Made by a program: the position numbers and the translations under genes. A stretch of 64,000 nt of DNA from Tetrapyrgos nigripes (Eukaryota > Basidiomycota > Agaricomycetes > Agaricales > Campanellaceae). The DNA is taken from positions 372,001 to 436,000 of the forward strand of contig JAACJM010000052.1 in the NCBI GenBank assembly GCA_013368315.1. Reading direction: 5' to 3'. The notes below the pieces were generated by a model. That model made no database searches and was not told where the DNA came from. It saw nothing but the letters and a program-made list of their open reading frames with translations. Of this stretch, positions 49,044 through 60,801 are shown piece after piece (positions within the stretch are counted from its first letter, which is position 1; every line of letters begins with the position of its first letter).

Positions 49044-49436
49044 GGGTGAGGGTTTTGGACGAGACTCTTGAGGAATCGTGATATAGGGTGAATGGGCTGG
49101 ACTCGAGGAGGAGAGAAAGAGAGTGAGGGGAAAGGGTCCGGATTGGTGCAACTCGGACGAAGAGTTGGGGAGCTAGATCCCATTTGTGGATTTTGGACTG
49201 TCTTCAAGGGAGGGTTTCACTTGTTAACTTTCTTCGGACGCTACATAAAACATAGAGGCCCATATATCATCAGGGAGAATTTACAGACTGCTTAATCTTT
49301 GATTTATACGTACGTACTTGGGTATCTCTCAAATGTCTAATACATGTTATGCACTGATCTCTGGTGTTTAGTACGGTACCGAAAATTTGAAAGGCTCACA
49401 CTTTGAGATTGGAAGATTCGAGGAGAGTCTAGCCTT
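49044..49436. other. Intergenic region, no gene seen
   Basis: Downstream flank of the disordered-protein gene. No coding frame is supported; the last 50 bp weakly match the left flank of relic copy A (gaggagagtctagccttgg). Confidence 0.45.
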
Positions 49437-49720
49437 GGCTAATTCATGGAGCAGCTCGTCGAAGCAGGAGATTACGCGTACTGCCACTGGTACCCTGCCT
49501 CAGACTTCGAATGTCTCAATTAGCATATACTACGAAGCCAGTACTAGTGCAATTAAAGAGGTTGCTCCAAAACCCACTGCCATTTCGGTGGAAAACACAA
49601 AATAGTCATTGGGTAGCGAAAACAGTCTGAGGAGAACGTTAAGAGATGGCGTGTACAGGAGTTCGAACTTCACAGGCGTCAATGATGACCATGCATCAGA
49701 AAAAGTCGTCCGAGCTTGTA
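49437..49720 (-). pseudogene. Dispersed relic, copy B (without MITE)
   Basis: Matches 12883-13140 and its left flank, but has the sequence gctaattcatggagc once, where copy A carries the MITE between two GTTAATTC repeats. Stops interrupt the minus-strand frame kept in copy A. Confidence 0.65.
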
Positions 49721-50541
49721 TAAGACGTTCAACCTGGTTCGTAATTCTTTTGAAGATGTACGCTTAGTGGTGCTCCTTGGAAAAGACACAGGGAGCATTG
49801 AGTTCATAGTAACAGCTGGTATTGGGAGGAAGTCTTGAGTCTTTGGTTAGGCCTTGAAGTTGAAGGAACATGTACATATGGTTCCACGAGGTGCGCAAGC
49901 CTTGTGACTAGGCATAGCTTAGAGCCCAGACTTGCTGGAAAAGGGCGATAACTGATTGACAGTGTTGGGCAAGCCTCAACGAGAGAAGAATCTGAAAAAT
50001 GAATGCGAGATGTTCGCAGGGCGGATTGCCAGAGTGCTGAATCCTGCGCTTTCTTAGCAGAGTCATGAGCACAAGTCACAGGTAAGAATGACAGAATATG
50101 AGTTGTTTGAGTGGCTTCAAGTTCGAAAGGCGGTTTTCAGGGGAAATATTGCGTTCTCAAGATCTCACGGGTAAGCGTGCCAGTTGTCATACTATTGCTC
50201 AGCGCTCAGCGCTCAGCTGTTGCTGCCATCGGCGGTGAGTCTCTCTCAGCCAGCCTTTTGGATTTCTCGAGACATTTTCTGATATGTAATCCAGTGAAAT
50301 GGATGACAATGTCTACGCCAGGAACGGTGTCCGCTGGCTTCGCCTGAATTCAGTCCTTCGTTTGCAGGAACACCTCGTCATCTAGATTGGTCTGTTGCAC
50401 ATCCTTTGCGCTCTTTATACGCTTCTATCATCACTTCTATTTCATAAAAACTGGACTTCCTGTGGCAATGTCCGTTTAACCGCGTCCCTTTTATCCGACT
50501 ACTCTGGAAGCTCGCTGTCCGTTTAACCACTGCGTCCCCCT
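49721..50541. other. Intergenic region, no gene seen
   Basis: Mixed-composition DNA. A 91-codon minus ORF (49804-50079) and a 78-codon plus ORF (50111-50347) have no protein-like character. A small direct repeat (gcgctcagcgctcagc) lies near 50200, and gactactct.gaagctc occurs at about 50499 and 50680. Confidence 0.4.
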
Positions 50542-50671
50542 CACGCTGAAAATACAAAAATATCCGCTCGGCAGAAAGGCGTACAGAAACACATTTTTGT
50601 ACGGAAACATCTTATATCAGTACAATAATGTCATCTATCCGTCGAGCGGATATTTTTGTCCTTTCGGCGTG
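50542..50671. repeat. 130-bp inverted-repeat element
   Basis: Arms 50542-50570 and 50643-50671 pair over 29 bp with three mismatches; the inner 17 bp (ACAAAAATATCCGCTCG at 50554-50570 and its complement at 50643-50659) are perfect. The loop contains a smaller palindrome (gtacagaaac/cacatttttgtac). Direct repeats gactactct.gaagctc.ctg flank the structure. It could be a tiny MITE or a transcribed hairpin 150 bp upstream of the nitroreductase gene. Confidence 0.6.
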
Positions 50672-50827
50672 CCTCATCTGACTACTCTCGAAGCTCACTG
50701 GACAATAATAATAGCATAACTTTGCAGATGAAAGGCACCTCTTCCAGGATATAAAGATTTCCTCAAGTGGACCTATTCCGTCACAAGCTCGCTTTCCTTC
50801 TGTTCTCCAGCTTGATAGCTACCAACC

Positions 50828-51910
50828 ATGTCTGTTTTCGAACATGCGTACAACGAACTCCCTGGTTCTGGGACTACGACGCCTCCTTCTTCTGGCAAGC
50901 CTCTGATCGCATGTAACGTCCTTGTTTTTGCTCATGTTACTATTAGGACTGGAAAAGAACCACGATAGCGCTGCATCCGAGCGACATTCTCAGGCAGCAG
51001 AGATCAGCGATTCCCTCATGAAGAACAGGTTCTCTTGCAGGTACTACCTCCCGAGCCGGTTCCTAAGAAGATTATCGAAGAAATTATCGATGCTGCGAGG
51101 TACGCTCCTTCCGGCAACAACATGCAGTAAGTTATTTCTTGCTACCGAGCGTAACAATGTATTGACGCTTTCGAACAGACCTTGGGAGAAAGTCTATTGT
51201 CTTTCCGGTGACCTCCTGAAAGACATTTCTGCAGAAATGATCCAAGCATACAAGGAACACCCTGATGCATATAACGCCGAGTACCACTACTATCCTCAGG
51301 GGCCGTTACCCGAGGTTTATGCTCAGCGACGACAAGATTTCGGTAAACGCCATTACACTGCTATTCATGTGGACCGAAAAGACCTCAAAGCAAGAGCCGA
51401 AGCTTCCACTCGAAATTAGTACGTTGTCTTCACCAGTCCCTTTATCGTTTGCTCAGTGTGGAAGTATAGTGATTTTTATGGAGCTCCCGTCGCATTCGTA
51501 TTCACAATCAACCAGGCTCTCACAAAAGGTCTGTCTCGTAACTCGTTATTAAAACTGAATTGCCTGATATTGACTTGTCTAATGTTCGGGCAGGATCCTG
51601 GCTTGACGTAGGGTACTTTCTGCAATCCATTACAATCGCTGCAAGGGCTCGTGGTCTAGAGTGTGTCAGTCAGGTAACGCCTCATTAATATTCTTGCGTG
51701 ATAGCTGAGTTCATGACTAACATCATGACTTAGGAAGCCCCGGCCAAATTCCAGCTAATCCTTAGGAAGCATCTACATATCAAAGATCAGGAAGTGGTCG
51801 CGCTTGGCATGGCGATGGGATATCCTGACTTGGAGAAAGTGGCACAATTTTCAGCTAAGCAGCCAAAGAGGGAAGTAGAGGATATCATCGAATTTCACGG
51901 GCTACTTTGA
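50828..51910 (+). CDS. Nitroreductase-family flavoprotein (NfnB type), first exons uncertain
   Basis: Exons from about 51030: EPVPKKIIEEIIDAARYAPS ending 51126, 51179-51418, 51470-51528, 51594-51673 and 51734-51910; all splice in frame. Family marks: YAPSGNNMQPW (FMN phosphate and ring contacts), YYPQGPLPEVYAQRRQDFGK, YDFYGAPVAFVFTINQALTK, GSWLDVGYFLQSITIAARAR, GMAMGYPD and the terminal EFHG. The enzyme reduces nitroaromatics or quinones with NAD(P)H and FMN. The start MSVFEHAYNELPGSG (50828) is plausible but the join to RCIRATF-like sequence needs a poor donor (gtccttg), leaving a longer insert than usual before EPVPKK. A mis-spliced or slightly damaged 5' end is possible. Confidence 0.82.
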
Positions 51911-52230
51911 TTGTGACAGAAGGAGAGGTTGGAACCTCGTCACTGTGGGATAGCATGACGATTGATGTAGGGATCATTTCGCAATCCGTTCCTATATTTC
52001 CTTTCTCTGCTCTGCTCTGCTCACTTCTCTCTGCTCAAGTTAGTACCTTTGTACGTGTCGGATATTTAAAGCGCGCACGTTATGTATCTACTATTTTATG
52101 AATAAATATAGCAAATAATACTAGAATAGAATGGAATGAGGGACTAAGACAGCGATTGGCAATAAGGTAAAGGGTAAAGAACGTAAAATAAATCGCGTAG
52201 AGCGGCATGCACAGAAAAAAGAATCCGCAC

Positions 52231-54216
52231 TCAAACGAGCATACAATTCAAAGAGCTGTCCCAGTCTTCAGAGCCTACTCCTTCTGCAACTATGAAAAGC
52301 CCCATGGGGTCATATGTATCCTTGATAACCTTCAACCGTTCATAATGGTCTCCAAAAAAGGTATGTTGTGGATTGGGTTCATACAAGGATGCCTAAGGAG
52401 AAAGAAGGAATGTTCAGTACACAAGGACGCCGAATAGTCCAAAACCAGAAGCTAGAAACGAACCTCATTGAAGTAAGTCCCGCCACCAGGAGCTAAGCTC
52501 TCCAGAACGGCCAAATCGTCCTTGAGTTTGTCTTGAATAACACGATACTCATCCGCCGTCACGCCGGATTCCCAGATAACTGCAGAAAACATAAGCACAG
52601 TTGCATTGCGCCAAGCAGGGTTTAGTCCAACAGAATCTGGGTCAATTTGGGAAACTTGACCGCCGGCGACGTGACTGCAAATGTGGGAGGTCAGTGTCTT
52701 GCTGGAACTTTAAGAATGATACGCACACCAACTGGACAGGGTCCAAACTCATAATAACATCAAGTAGATGCTCACGATCATCAAACGTCTCTCGGGGGAG
52801 TAAACGTGAAACCACTTCATTATTGAGACCCACTTCGGGATCAGGAGTTCCAAAGAAGGCTTGATAGAAACCATCAAAGTCGTTAAAAGGAGTAATCTGT
52901 ATGACTGCATCTTCTTGCGCATTACGAACAAAATCGAGGAATGGGGTGAGAGTCGCATTGGTATCGGCCAAAGAGACATTAGGTGCAACCATTAAAAGGC
53001 TAAAGCTTGCGGTGGTAGCCATTGTTAGGTATGCTCCCCATCCCACATCCGAAAGACCAGGCCAAAGCTTCAGGTATTCAGTGAGGATATCTTTCCTGAC
53101 AGCAGACGATGAGAGATTGCAGTCGACAGTGGTGACGGTCAAAGGAGAGATTTCGTGTGTACGATATGTGACGGACGTTACGACACCATATGTGCCTCCA
53201 CCCCCACCTCTTACCGCCCAGAACAGATCGGAATTGAGGTAAGAGTTGGCTTTTAGATACTCCCCGGAAGCAGTGACGATTGTAACTTGAACAACGTTGT
53301 CGACACCTATAGAAGTTTTGCGATAAGTGGGAAGTTGCAGATGAACCTGAAAAAAAGAATATTCACCAAGTCCATGCTGAGGCGAAAACGCGCTATGCCC
53401 GCCGCCTTGCATCCATCCGCCAGCAGCACCAACCGAGCCTCCAGCAGTCAGACCTCCGACGATGAAGCGGCCGTTTGCCTGAGCAGCATCGTATGCTTCA
53501 TGCCATTGGACGCCAGCCTGTAGAGTAAGTGCTATTCTGAACGTTAGAGGTAATTCTACATGTAGCTTGATGGGTGGTCACCGTAGTATGTCTCATTCTC
53601 CGGAGCACCCTCGGGAATAAAAGTTGGACTAGCAGTGATGTTCTTCAGATGATGGGTCCATATCATGAAAGCACCTCTAGCAGCGCTTCGGCCTAGATAG
53701 TCATGGCTGAAAAGGGATCAACGTATTGAGACGATAGTAGTCAAAGTACATCATTCCTTACCCAGTATTGTGGACAACAACACGAAGGTCATGGTCTGCT
53801 GCAAATTTTACAGCAACCTGAATGTCCTCCACGGTACGAGCATCTACGCCAATCGTAGGGATACTTCCCTGTTCGCATGGAAAGCTGAGGGTCGTGTTGA
53901 GATAGCACGCCTCAATCGTTCCATTTGGGAAGATGAAAGTCTCGAAATTGGGAGATTGCATAGCGCCTGCTTGGTCTGCACGCCATATGCCGATGAAAGC
54001 GTTCGTTTGAACGTCTGTACAATTTCCAGAAGGGCTGGATTCAGGATAGCATGCGGATTCGGGAGGCACTGGGTGAACTAGTGGCTGAGAAATTGTTGAC
54101 TGGAGCTGGGCAAAATCGTCTTCGGTGGGCCAGCAGGGGTCTCCATGAAGACAGCGACATCTAGGTTTGCTGAGCACGCCAGATGCGAACAATGCTAGCC
54201 ACCAGACAACTTTCAT
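52231..54216 (-). CDS. Secreted FAD-linked oxidoreductase (isoamyl-alcohol-oxidase/BBE-like), copy 2
   Basis: ATG at 54214-54216 and TGA at 52231-52233, same intron layout as copy 1. Signal peptide MKVVWWLALFASGVLS, then CRCLHGDPCWPT, VVVHNTG with the flavin-linking His after the first intron, GGSVGAAGGWMQGGGHSAFS and LFWAVRGGGGGTYGVV. Differences from copy 1 are scattered and mild (GAMQSPNFETF against GAMVFPNFETF; PEVGLNNEVVSRLLPRE against TGVGLNNELISRLLPRE). Both copies are open, so they may act on related substrates. Here the gene follows a nitroreductase, while copy 1 follows the transposon. The 5' flank keeps the TATA box. Confidence 0.9.
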
Positions 54217-54260
54217 GAGGAGTAGAGGGACTTGTGAGGAAATCGATTTCCATGGCTCTG

Positions 54261-54268
54261 CTTTTATA
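54261..54268 (-). promoter_or_regulatory. TATA box of FAD oxidase copy 2
   Basis: TATAAAAG on the minus strand, 45 bp before the ATG, as in copy 1. Confidence 0.6.
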
Positions 54269-54870
54269 GTGAGGATCTGCGGCTAGTCTTGGCAAGGATC
54301 TGAATACAACGAAGGAAGTTGGAAGGAAGGTTAGAGGAGCTCGCTGCTTATGTAACACGTGGATAGGCTCGGTACTTGCCAATTGCCAATGCCCTCGCTC
54401 CTCAACAAAAATGCGCCTGGATTGCGTCTCTCAAAATCTTGCCAGAACTCGGCATTCTACTCATCATTCAGTAGATTCTGTGGCGGAAAAAGATAGAACA
54501 ATGTCAGTAAACCGTCCTTGAACCGTCCACAACCTGAAGACGAGTAAAGACCGTACTGGTTACTACCTTTTACTCCGGATCCAATGTCCAGGGCTGAAAT
54601 CCAAACATCTTATTCCACTCGTTCATTTTCTTCGACTCGGGAATATCATGATATCAAGGTCTCAAAGACACTGAGGCAAAAACACAGGTAATGTCAATAT
54701 TCATCAACACAGACTGGTTGCAGCACGAACCTTTATGAACACTGCAAAGACTGGGGTAATAAGCTTCACTTCCAACATGAGGGACTGAAGACGAAGCAGT
54801 CATTCCATGGTGACAGTGATTTGAGGAGAGTAGAGGTGGTCGTTCATGATATGGTCATAAAGTACATGTC

Positions 54871-55415
54871 TGGATCACTCTCCATCGTTTGCATATTATC
54901 GTGGTATCCAAGAATATCCACCGTACACGGCTGCCCTGTTCATTCCACTCGACCGTACGTAATGCAATGAGCAATTCTGGCAATAAGTAGCCCGTAGTAA
55001 CGCGTCCATTTCATTCCTCGTCAAAACGATTTTTGCCCGATGTTAGTAACTTGCCCACAAGGCGCGTAAATCACCACGCTAGACATAGCTGGTGAATGCG
55101 AAAACTGGAAGTGCCTATAACGTTTTCTGATGATGATACGCTTGCAGGGTGCCTTGGATGTCTTGAGCTGGATTCGAGCTTGACCTTTGCTTGACCTTGC
55201 CATTCAGTTGGCATTTGTAAACAAGAGTCAATTGCAAGGGGCCTGTGAAATTACATCGGGCGCACTCTCCCTGTCTACCGGCGTCAACCACATATCCATA
55301 GCTCATCGCTTTGAAGAAGACTGGCCAATTGGTAAATATGGTTTGGATATGGCAATATTGCGACGCGCCTCAAAGTTGTGGTTGATGGCTTACTGTCCAT
55401 TGGCGCCCTTCATCC
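54871..55415. other. Intergenic region before the HET locus
   Basis: No gene supported; short ORFs on both strands (55021-55420) lack known motifs. Confidence 0.4.
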
Positions 55416-55423
55416 CATAAAAG
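55416..55423 (+). promoter_or_regulatory. TATA-like box of HET gene 1
   Basis: CATAAAAG, 118 bp before the ATG at 55541; spacing is similar to that of the other HET copy. Confidence 0.45.
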
Positions 55424-55540
55424 CCAGACAGTTCACACATGCCTGCTAACGGCATTCATTCCTTTCCACCGAGTACGTCGTGGTTTCGCATCCCCAGTCT
55501 TGTCTGACCCTTGCCTTTGTAGTCTCGATCACTCTATCTC

Positions 55541-57562
55541 ATGCGTCTTTTGAATACGAAAACCCTCAAACTCGAGGAGTTTTATGCCGATATCCCGCGG
55601 TATGCGATTCTCTCTCATACCTGGGAGAAAGAGGAGGTCACTTTCCAGGATATCCAGAATCTCCAAATTGCAAGACTCAAAGTCGGCTACGCCAAAGTTT
55701 GGAATGCATGTGCGCGAGCTAGGAATCACGACTTCGAGTGGATCTGGATTGACTCGTGCTGCATCAACAAGGAAAGCAGTGCTGAGCTTTCAGAGGCAAT
55801 CAACTCCATGTACTAGTACTATGAGGACGCCATGGTTTGCTACGTCTACCTACGTGATGTTTCCATCAAGTTTCACCCTCGGAATCCCAAGTCTACCTTC
55901 AAGGACAGTCGATGGTTCAAAAGGGGATGGACGTTGCAGGAGCTGCTTGCACCCCGGAATGTCGTATTCTTGGACAAAGATTGGGTTAGGATTGGGACCA
56001 GGTGGACCTTACGCGATGTGGCCTCTGCAATCACATCCATTCCGGTGGAGGTCTTCGAAGGTCGGGATATCAACGCATACAGTGTTGCTCAGAGGATGTC
56101 GTGGGCAGCGTTACGGGAGACGACGAGGCCAGAAGACCAAGCCTATAGCTTGATGGGGATATTTGGGGTCAGCATGCCGCCAATCTATGGGGAAGGTGGT
56201 GCAAAGGCATTCATGCGACTGCAGCAGGAAATCATCAAGATATCTGATGACCGGAGCATCTTTGCCTGGGTTGCCGCGTCATCTGAGCACAATGAATACA
56301 GAGGATTGTTGGCCAGGTCACCTTACGAATTCAGGATGTCCGGTGAAGTGATGACTAGCGACTCAGATTGCATTGGAGACAGGTCATCGTATTCGTTTGG
56401 CAACAACGGTCTTCGCATCCATCTCCCTCTCGAAACCACTGGCGACTCCAGTCGCGGTGACGATGTCTTTCTTGCATCCCTACTTTGTCAGTCCGAGAAC
56501 GGTAGTTTTTTGTCGTTCTATCTCCGAAGGACGAATCGGCAACAATACGTCCGGTGTTGTCCAGATCAGTTGGTCTTTAGACCTACACTCCTGCCCGTGC
56601 TCAACAACATTCAGGAGCTTACAGTTAGGGAAGTTCCTGTCACCCACAGGTCGCGATTTAACACCAGACCTCCTGCACTGATGTATCACGCCGACCTCCT
56701 CCCCTCCGCTCGACACTTCCTTTGCACCGACACCCTATTATCACCTATCGTTCATTCCTCCACAAGCAGAGCTTCCGTTCAACTTGAACCATGGTCATCA
56801 TCCCGTTTACACAAGTTGACCTATAAAACTCCAGTTACCGAAGAGGCCTTCACCATTTATCTCAGTTTGGGAGATTCACCTTACTATACCCTGCAACCTG
56901 GTGACCAAACCTTCGAGAGACCTCCTTTCTCTATCGATCCTTCTCGAGATGATGGAGCAATGGTGCGTCTGGGCAGTGGTGCTATATCTGTCCACTGCGA
57001 GGTGACAGGTCGGCTAGGCCGACGTCTCGAAATTGATTTCATAGACCAGGACAGTCTCGAAATCGACTTTTGGACACAGGCCCTGCAACCTCCACTTTCA
57101 GGCTTTATCGTGCCATCTAAAATGGAACTTAGGACTCGTTTAATATTAGGAGGGAATACACTTGATAGAACGATTCAGCTGATAAGAGTCTATCCCTCCG
57201 ATTTCTATATGAAGACGTTCCAAGATATGGCATATATTCCTATGTCTACTACAGATGATGGTGACACTGCGCTTCCCTTCCACATTCTTTCATATGGCAC
57301 AGAAGATGGCGAACCCGCCTTTCATGTTCTCGTTGGGCTCCTGGGCTCATCCGGGACACCTTGGACAGACGTCGTTACTCACCCGAAACCGGAACAAGTA
57401 TACCAATCCTATGGCAATGGGTCAAGGGCTTATAAACCACAGATAAAAAGATTTGTTCGGTTTGATGGGGACTGTCAAGGTGATTTGACTGCTTCGGTCC
57501 AAGAGAGGTCAAGTCTACAGCTTGGAACACATTTACTTCACCTGGACTGGGAGGCATACTAG
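55541..57562 (+). pseudogene. HET-domain (heterokaryon incompatibility) gene 1, in-frame stop at codon 92
   Basis: One long frame of 674 codons from MRLLNTKTLKLEEF. HET-domain marks (PF06985): YAILSHTWEKEEVTFQDI at the start, WIWIDSCCINKESSAELSEA, CYVYLRD, SRWFKRGWTLQELLAPRNVV (about residues 120-145), then RTTRPEDQAYSLMGIFGVSM-like and MPPIYGEGG-AFMRLQ. After it comes a C-terminal half of about 350 residues of unknown fold. The frame is broken by TAG at 55814-55816, where the paralogue has CAG; no intron can remove it. HET proteins trigger cell death or growth arrest when unlike strains fuse. The rest of the frame is clean, so the stop is recent, or it is read through or edited. Confidence 0.85.
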
Positions 57563-58255
57563 GTGGTGTAAATACATAGGTATAGAGGTATACGGAGTGT
57601 GGACGACGCAGGACACGTTGAGGAAGCTCGACGAGGCTACAGCGACGTGTTTAGCATAGACTGACACAGAATTCCTAGTACATCAATAGTACATACAGCG
57701 AAAACACAAAATTTGACCATCTACAGCTTTGGCGGGTCTCTGCCTTTCGCTCACTATCCTGGCCCTTCTCTCCCTTGACGTCCTTCTTAGTCTGGTACCG
57801 AGACTACGTTCTTCTCATCTTCGGTCTGAGATGTCGTCTCTGTCTTCGGCGTGTCTGTCTCAGTCTGAAGCCGAGTTTCCTCAGCGTTACTATGTTTCTT
57901 CCCAATGCTGTCTTCTGAGCCAAAACCTCCTCTTCGCCTTCTGCTTCTTTTCAATACCCCGGACTACCCAATCTAAAACCATCTCTTTCTCAAGCTTCTC
58001 AATCAGTCTGTTCATTTCTTCCTCTGCTTCAAGGTGTTTTCTCTTCTTGTCTTTGTCCTTCCCGTCCTTGCTCCTCCAAATCCTTTACGCTGCCATTAGT
58101 TTCTTCCCAATTTCAAAGCTTCATCAACTCGTCCTCTCAGCCAAGCTCTTTACACAGTTCTCTGATGATGTCGTCACATTTCCCTGATAAGACGAAATCA
58201 TCCGGGTCTTCGCGGTCACCAAAGTCACCAACTAGGTTCTAGGTCAAGATTGATG
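57563..58255 (-). pseudogene. Decayed coding-like fragments between the HET genes (minus)
   Basis: The minus strand reads GDREDPDDFVLSGKCDDIIR then ELCKELG and a stop (about 58225-58145). After frame breaks comes a charged coiled-coil-like frame, KHLEAEEEMNRLIEKLEKEM, running to RRFWLRRQHWEET and a stop near 57895. No family recognised; stops and frame changes indicate a relic or very poor splicing. Confidence 0.35.
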
Positions 58256-58494
58256 AGAGCTCGAGGACAGGGATAAAGTGCTACTTAGTCCGACGAAAGG
58301 ATACACGATAGGAGACGTCCTAATGACGGACTTGGGATAAGTATTGACACGGAAAACGCTTCAAGGAGTTGTCAGGGAGCTAGAAGATTTTTACTCAGGT
58401 TGGACGAACCAGGACGAACAGAAAAAGCAAAGACAGATACACTTCAAGTTTCCCTCGCGAAAAGTACTATGGAGTGCGGCCAGAGTTAAGGAAT
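58256..58494 (+). pseudogene. Coding-like relic between the HET genes (plus)
   Basis: One frame reads ELEDRDKVLLSPTKGYTIGD to DVLMTDLG, a TAA, then VLTRKTLQGVVRELEDFYSG and WTNQDEQKKQRQIHFKFPSR to a stop at 58492-58494. Except for the TAA, about 79 codons are open and protein-like. Unknown family. Confidence 0.4.
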
Positions 58495-58735
58495 GACATC
58501 AAGCGGTGCGGACGGCGCTAGTACATATAGAAAAATACATCCAAGCTACGACTCGGAACACGTAGGGAATGCGTGGGTTGATCAATAAGTCGTGACTCGG
58601 TGATAAGAAATAAAAGTATCACTCCTCTTCTCCTGACTAGACGAGAAAGGAAATATAATGCCAGAACACGAACTTTCAATTGGTACTGTATGCGCCAGAA
58701 AATCAAATCATTATGCTCAGACAGAGTCGTAAGGT

Positions 58736-60801
58736 TCAATCAGTCTTCGCCCCCCAATGCATGCGCAACGAGTAATCCCCCAACTGCAGATTTTTAGTGC
58801 TCTTGATCACAGCAAACAGAGAGTAGCCCGTAAACTTGGCCTCCGCAAATTCTTCGCCCTTCAATCGCTTCCCGGCCCTTGGCCCAAAGTCGAGATAGGA
58901 TTTCCAAACACTTTCAGAAGTTTCGTGAGAGGAAGTGTCTTGTACAACAATATCAGTCCAAACTGAAGATCCTTGGAGCCCAAATGCGACGTGAATTATT
59001 CGTGGGTCGAATGGATCACATCGGTATGTAAATAGGCGGAACATAGGACAACTGCATTCCTTCGGATCATCGGGACGTGGTCGGAAGATGGTAGCATAGA
59101 CCATATCTTGAGTAATCCTACCAAAGGGATCAGGTGGAAAGATCCCTTGGAACTTGAGATGATAATCGGAGGAGTCTATGCTCAACATGGAATGAACTAT
59201 TACGCCCAAATCAGGGAGTTGCAATGGACCAGTCCAGAGGCGAATTTCAGGGTCATCTTTTGCAAGATAACCAACGTCTATCTTCTCCTGCGAATATCCT
59301 CTCCTCTCAGACGTAATTATTATGTAGTTTCCGCTTTTCAGTTTCCCCAGATGTGTATCCCCTGGACCTCCAATCCATTTGTCACCAATAGACAGGGAAG
59401 GTCGGTCATTTATACAGGCGATGAGGAAAGAATCTCCAGTTTTCTGAGACTGGTACCGAACCACATCCTCTTTAAATGGTCCCAATGATAGAAATACTGT
59501 ATGTGTACTGGAGATGTTGCTTTTACCAAAGGCTGGTCCCTGAGGAAAGAAGTCCCAAGCCGATTGAAGAAGTTCAATTTTGTACCGTGATGTCAAACTG
59601 GATGTATTCGAGGCTCGGACCCTGCGCCCTGTGACAAGACGCTCTGTGACGGTGAGCTCCCGAATGTCATCCATTGGCAGCGGTGAGCTTGTCAAGAATA
59701 CTTCGTCTGCATAACACCGTACATATTGATGTCCACTTGTCTTTCGGAGATAAATAGTCAAGTGACTACCACCTCTCGTGGACTGGCAGAGTAGGTGTGC
59801 AAGGAAGATGGGTTCGCCAAAGTGCTCGGAGCTAAAAGGGATGGGATTGAGAGGAAGATGGATATGCAGGCTGTTGTTATTGAAGGAATAGGATGATTTG
59901 TTGCCAATGAGTTCCACATTTGAAGTCTGCACATCGCCTGACATCCTAAATTCATAGGGTGATCGAGCTAGCAAACCCCTTGTCTCATCTTTCTTGGCCT
60001 GGGGAGTATAATAGTTCTCCCACTGCTTCTCCAACCCCTTCAGCTCCTTCTTCATGGGCCGTGCTGCAACCCAAGCAAAGATGCTGCGATCATCAGAAAT
60101 TCTGATAATCTCCTGCTGTAGCCGCATGAAGGCTTTGACCCCACCCTCCCCATAGATTGGTGACATACTGACACCAAAAATCCCCAACAAACAATATGCT
60201 TGGTCCTCTGGCCTCGTAGTCTCTCGAAACGCAGCCCATGACATCCTCTGAGCGACACTGTATTCATCGATAATCCGTCCTTCGAACACGTCTACTGGGA
60301 TGCCAGTAGCTACTGAGACTACTTCCCGCAACCCCCATCTGGTCCCAATCCTTTCCCAGTCCTTATCCAAAAACATGACATACTCAGGTGCGAGCAACTC
60401 CTGAAGCGTCCAACCCCTCCTGAACCATCTACTGTCTCTGAAGTTGGATTTTTCGGTTCCAGGATGATACTCTCCAGAGACATCAGATAGGTAGACGTAA
60501 CAAATTGCTGCGTCCTCGTAACACTGGTACATTGAGTTGAGCGCTTCGGAGAGCTCGGTGCTGCTTTCCTTGTTGATACAACACGAGTCGATCCAGATCC
60601 AATCAAAGTGATAGCGACGAGCACGGAGACAAGCGTTCTTGACTTTATGCCAGCCGGCTTTGGACTGAGCGGTCTTGAGGTTCTGGATATCCTGAAAGGT
60701 AACCTCTTCCTGCTCCCAAGTGTGAGAGAGAGGATAGCATAGCACGGAATATCCGTGAAGAACTCCTTGACTGTGAAGTATTTCGTGTTTAAGAGACGCA
60801 T
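58736..60801 (-). pseudogene. HET-domain gene 2, CT-repeat frameshift near its start
   Basis: The paralogue of HET gene 1 on the other strand. The conserved start MRLLNTKYFTVKEF is at 60801, but the frame shifts by 2 nt at a CTCTCTCTC run (60724-60732) just after CYAILS; gene 1 has one CT less there. The downstream frame is open to 58736 and keeps WIWIDSCCINKESSTELSEA, NSMYQCYEDA, SRWFRRGWTLQELLAPEYVM and MSPIYGEGG. A longer frame entering from an ATG at 60925 exists, but a TATA box at 60934-60941 lies just above it, so that ATG is probably not transcribed. The C-terminal half is about 40 residues longer than in gene 1, through insertions after FAWVAARP. Confidence 0.82.

Larger units (their letters stand above)
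52090..54870. repeat. Segmental duplication, copy 2 (FAD oxidase block)
   Basis: Direct copy of 21750-24500, about 30.3 kb away, covering 3' flank, gene and at least 500 bp of 5' flank. Confidence 0.9.

Noticed and set aside
57729..58187. 152-codon hydrophobic plus ORF between the HET genes
   Set aside because: Leu/Ser/Phe-rich low complexity; it is the complement of a charged minus-strand coding-like frame.
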